Of a stretch of 64,000 nt of DNA, positions 60,060 to 64,000 are shown piece after piece. How positions within the stretch are numbered: the stretch's first letter is position 1; every line of letters starts with the position of its first letter. The stretch lies in NCBI GenBank assembly GCA_030949325.1, contig JAUZSQ010000104.1, forward strand, positions 18,827 to 82,826, given 5' to 3'. The position numbers were made by a program, and so were the translations under genes. The notes below the pieces were generated by a model that did no database searches, was not told the DNA's origin, and saw only the letters and a program-made list of their open reading frames with translations. The stretch comes from Sulfurovum sp. GTDB taxonomy: Bacteria; Campylobacterota; Campylobacteria; Campylobacterales; Sulfurovaceae.

Positions 60060-60674
60060 TTATTTCCACCATGCTTTAATATCCACCCAAAGACCTGTTT
60101 CAATCCCTTTATCTTCGTTGTCCAAATCCGTAAAACGCTCACATCCTACCACCAGTCCTAGGTCACAGCCTTTTTGATAAAAACGCTTCTCTTGTTCTCT
60201 ACTTTTTGTTACACCAAATCCACCTCGATACATAATGGCTACATTGTGACAAGCATCGCCACTTTGGAGGTCACAAGCTTTGGTGTAAAACTCTCTTGCT
60301 TTGACATCATTTTGTCTAATGTCATGTCCATCACGAAAAATCGTTCCTACAGCTTCACAAGCCGTCTTGATACCTCTATTACACGCATCGACAAGATAAG
60401 GTCTGGCTGCTCCATAACTTTTGTTTTTGAGATAATTTTCTCCAAGTTTATCACAGGCTTTTTTCTCACCATAGACACAGGCTTTTCGCATATAGCCTAA
60501 GCCCTCTTTCATGGTCTCTTGGTTCTCACCATTGGCTCCTGTAGTCAAATGTGTAGCCAGAGCGTAACAGACAGTGATATTGTCCTCTTTACATCCTGCT
60601 ATAGCTTGGATTTTATCAAAAGCCTGTACCCATCCCATACTCAATACGAACATCATAATTATTATTTTAGGCAT
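60060..60674 (-). CDS. Secreted Sel1-repeat protein
   Basis: A 204-residue exported protein (signal peptide IIIMMFVLSMGWVQA) with about four Sel1/Hcp-like repeats. Each carries two Cys spaced as in Helicobacter Hcp proteins (such as GEKKACDKLGENYLK, KTACEAVGTIFRDG, GDACHNVAIMYRGG). Such proteins are periplasmic and disulfide-bonded. Its start overlaps the preceding membrane protein gene by 8 nt. Confidence 0.87.
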   Translation of the reverse strand: MPKIIIMMFVLSMGWVQAFDKIQAIAGCKEDNITVCYALATHLTTGANGENQETMKEGLGYMRKACVYGEKKACDKLGENYLKNKSYGAARPYLVDACNRGIKTACEAVGTIFRDGHDIRQNDVKAREFYTKACDLQSGDACHNVAIMYRGGFGVTKSREQEKRFYQKGCDLGLVVGCERFTDLDNEDKGIETGLWVDIKAWWK

Positions 60675-61197
60675 TGGCTTTTCCTTTGGCTTGATGCATC
60701 GCTTCGAGTAAATCTTTGTTTTCGTCTTGCATGATGATAAATCCTTCTTCTAATCCTGCGATAAGTGCCTCTTGGCTCATACCTTCTTCATAGATACGGT
60801 CATAGTGTATAAAGAAATCTTTATAGGGTGTCGTACCCGAAGCGATAACAAGTGTAAAATCTATCTCAGGGAAGTACGTATTCCATGAAGCCGTGATACT
60901 GCGAATGACTTTGGTATTATTGATAAAAGTAAGTGTAATCACCATAATCATCAACATAGACAAGAAAATAATATAAAAGATAATCGCTTGAGCGATACCT
61001 AATAAAGCAAACATAATAGGATTAAAGATACCTATATATAATAAAATAGGCAAAGAGATATAAAAGGCTATCACCCATTTTACCCCTAAGCCCTCTATAG
61101 GGGCTTGGTCAAAAATGAGTCGTTTTTTAATCCTATTATTTTTTCTTTTTGTCATAGTATCAAGGAGAGAAGGAAGTGAATAAAGTTTTTCTTGCAT
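60667..61197 (-). CDS. Small membrane protein, unknown
   Basis: A 176-residue protein with two long hydrophobic regions (about 42-62 and 66-92) and a soluble C-terminal half. No family was recognised. It follows a 10-bp stem-loop after ctaB and overlaps the Sel1 gene by 8 nt, so it may share transcription with either. Confidence 0.62.
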   Translation of the reverse strand: MQEKLYSLPSLLDTMTKRKNNRIKKRLIFDQAPIEGLGVKWVIAFYISLPILLYIGIFNPIMFALLGIAQAIIFYIIFLSMLMIMVITLTFINNTKVIRSITASWNTYFPEIDFTLVIASGTTPYKDFFIHYDRIYEEGMSQEALIAGLEEGFIIMQDENKDLLEAMHQAKGKANA

Positions 61198-61200
61198 AAG

Positions 61201-61228
61201 AAGCCTTTGGAAGTAAAGCCAAAGGCTT
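61201..61228 (-). terminator. 10-bp perfect stem-loop after ctaB
   Basis: AAGCCTTTGG (61201-61210) and CCAAAGGCTT (61219-61228) pair perfectly around an 8-nt loop, 13 nt downstream of the ctaB stop on its strand. No T-run follows, so it may be a partial terminator or RNA-processing hairpin. Confidence 0.55.
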
Positions 61229-61241
61229 TACTAATATAGTG

Positions 61242-62109
61242 TTAAGAAATATGGTGCTTGATATACTCGTCTATACTCAAGAGAATAATAATCGCTAAAA
61301 ACGCAGCATTTATTTTCCAAAATACAGAACGTGCATTGATGTAAGTTGAAAGCTCTTCGCGTAAGAGTTCCAAAGAACTGACAAAAGCAAAGATAGCTAC
61401 AACGATAGACGCCATCAATAGTCGGCATATAAGGTTCAAAAATAGAAACCAAAAAGATACCTGCTTGAATGGTAAAGATAAGCCAAACAAAGGTCAACCT
61501 CTGAAGACTCGCTTGTCCAAAGAGACGCATAGCCGTGGGATATCCTCCATCTTTAAAATCTCCATGAAAGAGCATCACAAGTAACCAAAAATGAGGCACT
61601 TGCCAAATAAAGAAATACAGTGCCAACGCAATGAATTCTAATTCCATCAAGGAGTTACCTGCTACCAACCAACCAATCGCTGGTGGTATGACCCCAAGAA
61701 TCGCTCCAGGAACGACAGCCAATGCTGAACGTTTCTTCAAAGGTGTGTACATCGCGTTGTACCAAATAAAGGCAAACATAAAGATATTGACACCCGTGAG
61801 TCCAAGAAGAGAATAAATGAGTATCATAGATAAGAGGATAAGCACAGCAGAGATAATATATCCCGTACGAGGAAGCATACGCCCTATAGCAATAGGACGA
61901 TTTTTGGTTCTTTCCATTTTGGCATCAGATTTGTACTCTTGTACTTGATTGAGTGTTGAGACACCCATTGCCACAAGTAGTACAGAAAATGTTGCTAGTA
62001 GCATATCAAGTCCCACATCCCCTTTTGCCATAATGTAGGCAAAGAGGGCAGAAAGACTCACTGCAAAAGAGAGAACAAATTTGGTAACTACAAAAAAGTC
62101 TTTTATCAT
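61242..62109 (-). CDS. ctaB: Protoheme IX farnesyltransferase (haem O synthase), one frameshift
   Basis: Integral membrane enzyme that farnesylates haem B to haem O for haem-copper oxidases. The first 240 residues are intact and hold the prenyl-binding NQVQEYKSDAKMERTKNRP motif and the second HFWLLVMLFHGDFKDGGYP motif. Near 61440 the frame shifts and the last 65 residues (SIVVAIFAFVSSLELLREEL...) read in another frame to a stop at 61242. It starts where ctaC ends (one-base overlap). Its position supports its role in maturing the adjacent oxidase. Confidence 0.92.
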
Positions 62110-63101
62110 TACTTCGCTGACTGCATATATTTGACAATCTCAGCGACATCTGCATCAGGAAGTGCAAATGGAGGCATAATCCCTGGATAGAAACCTTCAG
62201 GTATATCTTTGTCTGGTGCGGTAATAGCATCGGCTAAATACTTCGTATCATATTTTGCACCAATACCTTTAAGCGATGGACCTACAAGTATTGAATCTGT
62301 ATCAATCGAGTGACATCCTGCACAACCATTGTCTTCATAGAGTGATTGACCTTTAGTCATTTGAGGGGCTGAGGCATCTTCAAATGGTGATTTCTCAGTA
62401 CCTTCGAACCACTTATCATAATCGGCTTGTTCCATGACAACAATTTTGGAATACATATAAGAGTGTGCTGTACCACAGTACTCTGCACATTCTACCACAT
62501 ACTCACCTGCCACATCTGCTTGAAACCATTGTTTTGTCATACGACCAGGAACGATATCTTCTTTCATACGAAAGGCTGGAACATAATAGGCATGAAGTAC
62601 ATCATTCAACGGTGCTGTCATTTTTAAAAGTACTTTTTGTCCTACAGGAACATAAAGACCTCTTTTAACATTCTCAATTTTTTTGTCATACACCGAAGTA
62701 ATTTTATGGACATGACCTGCTTTGTTTGCTGGGTATTCATATTTCCATTTCCACTTAGATGCTTCAAGCTGAATCACAAGACTTTCAGATTCTGCTGGCA
62801 TGGTTCGAAGTGTTTTCATCGTTGTATAACCATAATAAAAAAGTACCATCATCAGTGCCGTTGGAATTAAAGTCCAAGCGATTTCTAACGGTGTGTTATG
62901 TGAACTATTTGAAATATCTTCATCTTTGACATTAGATTCTCTATATTTCCATGCGAAATAGAACATTGGTGCAAGAACCGAAAGACCAAGTACGATTGAA
63001 ATCCAAAAGTTTATCCAAAATGCTTGGTCAATATCAGCAGCAAAACTTACTGCTCCTGAATGAAAACCACTGAGTGCATTTAATGTATTATTAGTATCCA
63101 T
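62109..63101 (-). CDS. ctaC: caa3-type cytochrome c oxidase subunit II with fused cytochrome c
   Basis: A 330-residue subunit II. Two N-terminal helices are followed by the CuA cupredoxin domain, whose ligands can be read as H170, C205, E207, C209, H213 and M216. A C-terminal cytochrome c domain carries CAGCH at 260-264 and a Met axial-ligand region (PGIMPPF). This fusion marks a caa3-type oxidase, taking electrons from a soluble or quinol-fed chain. A second terminal oxidase beside cbb3 is notable in this group. Confidence 0.96.
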   Translation of the reverse strand: MDTNNTLNALSGFHSGAVSFAADIDQAFWINFWISIVLGLSVLAPMFYFAWKYRESNVKDEDISNSSHNTPLEIAWTLIPTALMMVLFYYGYTTMKTLRTMPAESESLVIQLEASKWKWKYEYPANKAGHVHKITSVYDKKIENVKRGLYVPVGQKVLLKMTAPLNDVLHAYYVPAFRMKEDIVPGRMTKQWFQADVAGEYVVECAEYCGTAHSYMYSKIVVMEQADYDKWFEGTEKSPFEDASAPQMTKGQSLYEDNGCAGCHSIDTDSILVGPSLKGIGAKYDTKYLADAITAPDKDIPEGFYPGIMPPFALPDADVAEIVKYMQSAK

Positions 63102-63110
63102 AGTACCTCC

Positions 63111-63464
63111 TTAGTGTGCAGCAGTTGCTGAAGCAACGACTGGGTTGGGTTGTGTAATATAATTTTCATCTGTATATTGAAACTTTTGTACATCGACACC
63201 AATAACAATCGAAAAAAATGTTAAGACAATAAAAAGGGAAAAACCTGCCATCCATGTGATAAGTCTTTCTCCTTTTAAGTGCATATAAAACATAATAATT
63301 AACCAAGCTTTAACTACAGCAATAAGCATTTGAGCCAAGAATGTTGATTCAGTCATAAATAAATGTGGTTGAATAAATGTTACGGCTGTGAGTAAAAGTA
63401 ATCCTAAAAGCACCTTATAATAATTTGCTCTTTCTTTTTTATAATCTATAATATTAGTGTCCAC
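63111..63464 (-). CDS. ctaF: Cytochrome c oxidase subunit IV (small subunit)
   Basis: A 117-residue protein with three membrane helices (about residues 17-35, 42-60 and 70-90) and the FYMHLKGE segment, typical of the prokaryotic subunit IV. It overlaps the 3' end of ctaE by 11 nt and is 9 nt from ctaC. Confidence 0.85.
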   Translation of the reverse strand: MDTNIIDYKKERANYYKVLLGLLLLTAVTFIQPHLFMTESTFLAQMLIAVVKAWLIIMFYMHLKGERLITWMAGFSLFIVLTFFSIVIGVDVQKFQYTDENYITQPNPVVASATAAH

Positions 63465-64000
63465 CTGCTACTCCTCCTGCGCCAATCATGTAATAATAAG
63501 GAAATACGAATACCCAAATAAGGTGTACGATGTCCCAGTATAGTGCGATATTCCAATATAAGATGTGATGCTCTGGACTGACTTTTCCTGCATTAATACG
63601 CTTAATCAACCAAATCATAAGACCAATACCAATAATAATATGAAAACCGTGAAGTCCCGTCATGGTAAAGTACATTCCAAAGAATAACTTTTTGACCAAA
63701 TGGCAATGCGGATTCTGCTAAAAGTTGGTCATGCGTCAAGAAGATACCATGATTATACTCGGCTGTCCACTCAAAGCCTTTAATCACAAGAAAGGCAATA
63801 GCCAAGAGTATCGTTGCCCATATCATAAGCTTCGCACCTTTAACATCGCACTGTTCTCATTTTAAGTAACCCTAGTCCCATAGTCAGTGCAGAGCAAGAA
63901 GAATCACAGGTGTGTGGTTCCACCAAGAAGATCTGTTTAAAGAGGCGGAAGCATCCTATAAAATCTTCGAGGTGCAAAGTATTATAATAAGCAAGTGCCA
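63454..64000 (-). CDS. ctaE: Cytochrome c oxidase subunit III, several frameshifts, 5' end beyond window
   Basis: Integral membrane subunit III of the caa3 oxidase. The C-terminal part carries GLHGFHIIIGIGLMIW and YWHIVHLIWVFVFPYYY-like helices (here YWDIVHLIWVFVFP). Upstream pieces in other frames supply GFEWTAEYNHGIF (63602-63826) and SSWWNHTP with LTMGLGLL beyond 63840. At least three frame changes are needed between 63690 and 63960. As seen elsewhere in the window these are probably sequencing errors. Subunit I would lie past 64000. Confidence 0.85.

Overview
The window reads as chromosomal DNA of an AT-rich, chemolithoautotrophic member of the Campylobacterota (Epsilonproteobacteria), most like the Sulfurovum/Sulfurimonas group. 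This is inferred from gene content and order: a DabA/DabB inorganic-carbon pump, the ccoN-ccoO-ccoQ-ccoP-DUF4006 cluster, the hom / aminotransferase / RodZ-like / RNA methyltransferase / rsmI / rpmE / rsmE run, AddAB recombination proteins and a group III truncated haemoglobin. No rRNA, tRNA or CRISPR array was recognised.

Layout. 1-4.4 kb: DAB carbon-uptake operon (dabB, a small membrane protein, dabA cut by the window edge). 4.5-7.2 kb: truncated haemoglobin, an unknown gene and an aldehyde dehydrogenase. 7.2-8.9 kb: a two-gene type II restriction-modification system whose nuclease is an EcoRV homologue with the specificity loop conserved. 9-15.4 kb: a broken secreted NlpC/P60-like gene, a DUF1266/DUF4034-like and a PcfJ-like protein, a DUF420-like membrane protein, an HtrA-like protease and a MOSC protein. 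15.4-24.5 kb: housekeeping genes, thioredoxin 2 and SelO. 24.5-35.4 kb: an insertion-sequence graveyard with three copies of one IS3-family element, two IS4-superfamily elements, a third transposase fragment, a MITE that shares ends with one of the IS4-type elements, and an Rhs core fragment trapped between two inverted IS3 copies. 35.4-37.3 kb: a small AT-rich accessory island. 37.5-46 kb: moeA, tsaD, gyrB interrupted by a 425-residue HNH intein, a degenerate GGDEF/EAL protein and queF. 46-54.4 kb: an Rpn-family nuclease, a membrane-anchored M16 peptidase, addA and addB. 54.4-59.9 kb: RDD protein, then the cbb3 oxidase operon with its accessory genes. 60-64 kb: Sel1 protein, a small membrane protein and a caa3-type oxidase cluster (ctaB, ctaC, ctaF, ctaE, the last cut by the window end).

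Working together: the DAB complex concentrates inorganic carbon for fixation. Two terminal oxidases (cbb3 and caa3 type) with haem O synthase and FixH suggest respiration over a range of oxygen levels. AddAB and the restriction system process foreign or broken DNA.

Caveat on the sequence: many genes, including the essential gyrB, are split by single-base frameshifts whose two sides rejoin cleanly in another frame. At least twenty were counted. They are most simply read as base-calling or assembly errors, so the frameshifted housekeeping genes are annotated here as whole genes. One IS3 copy also looks chimeric, so the repeat region should be read with care.
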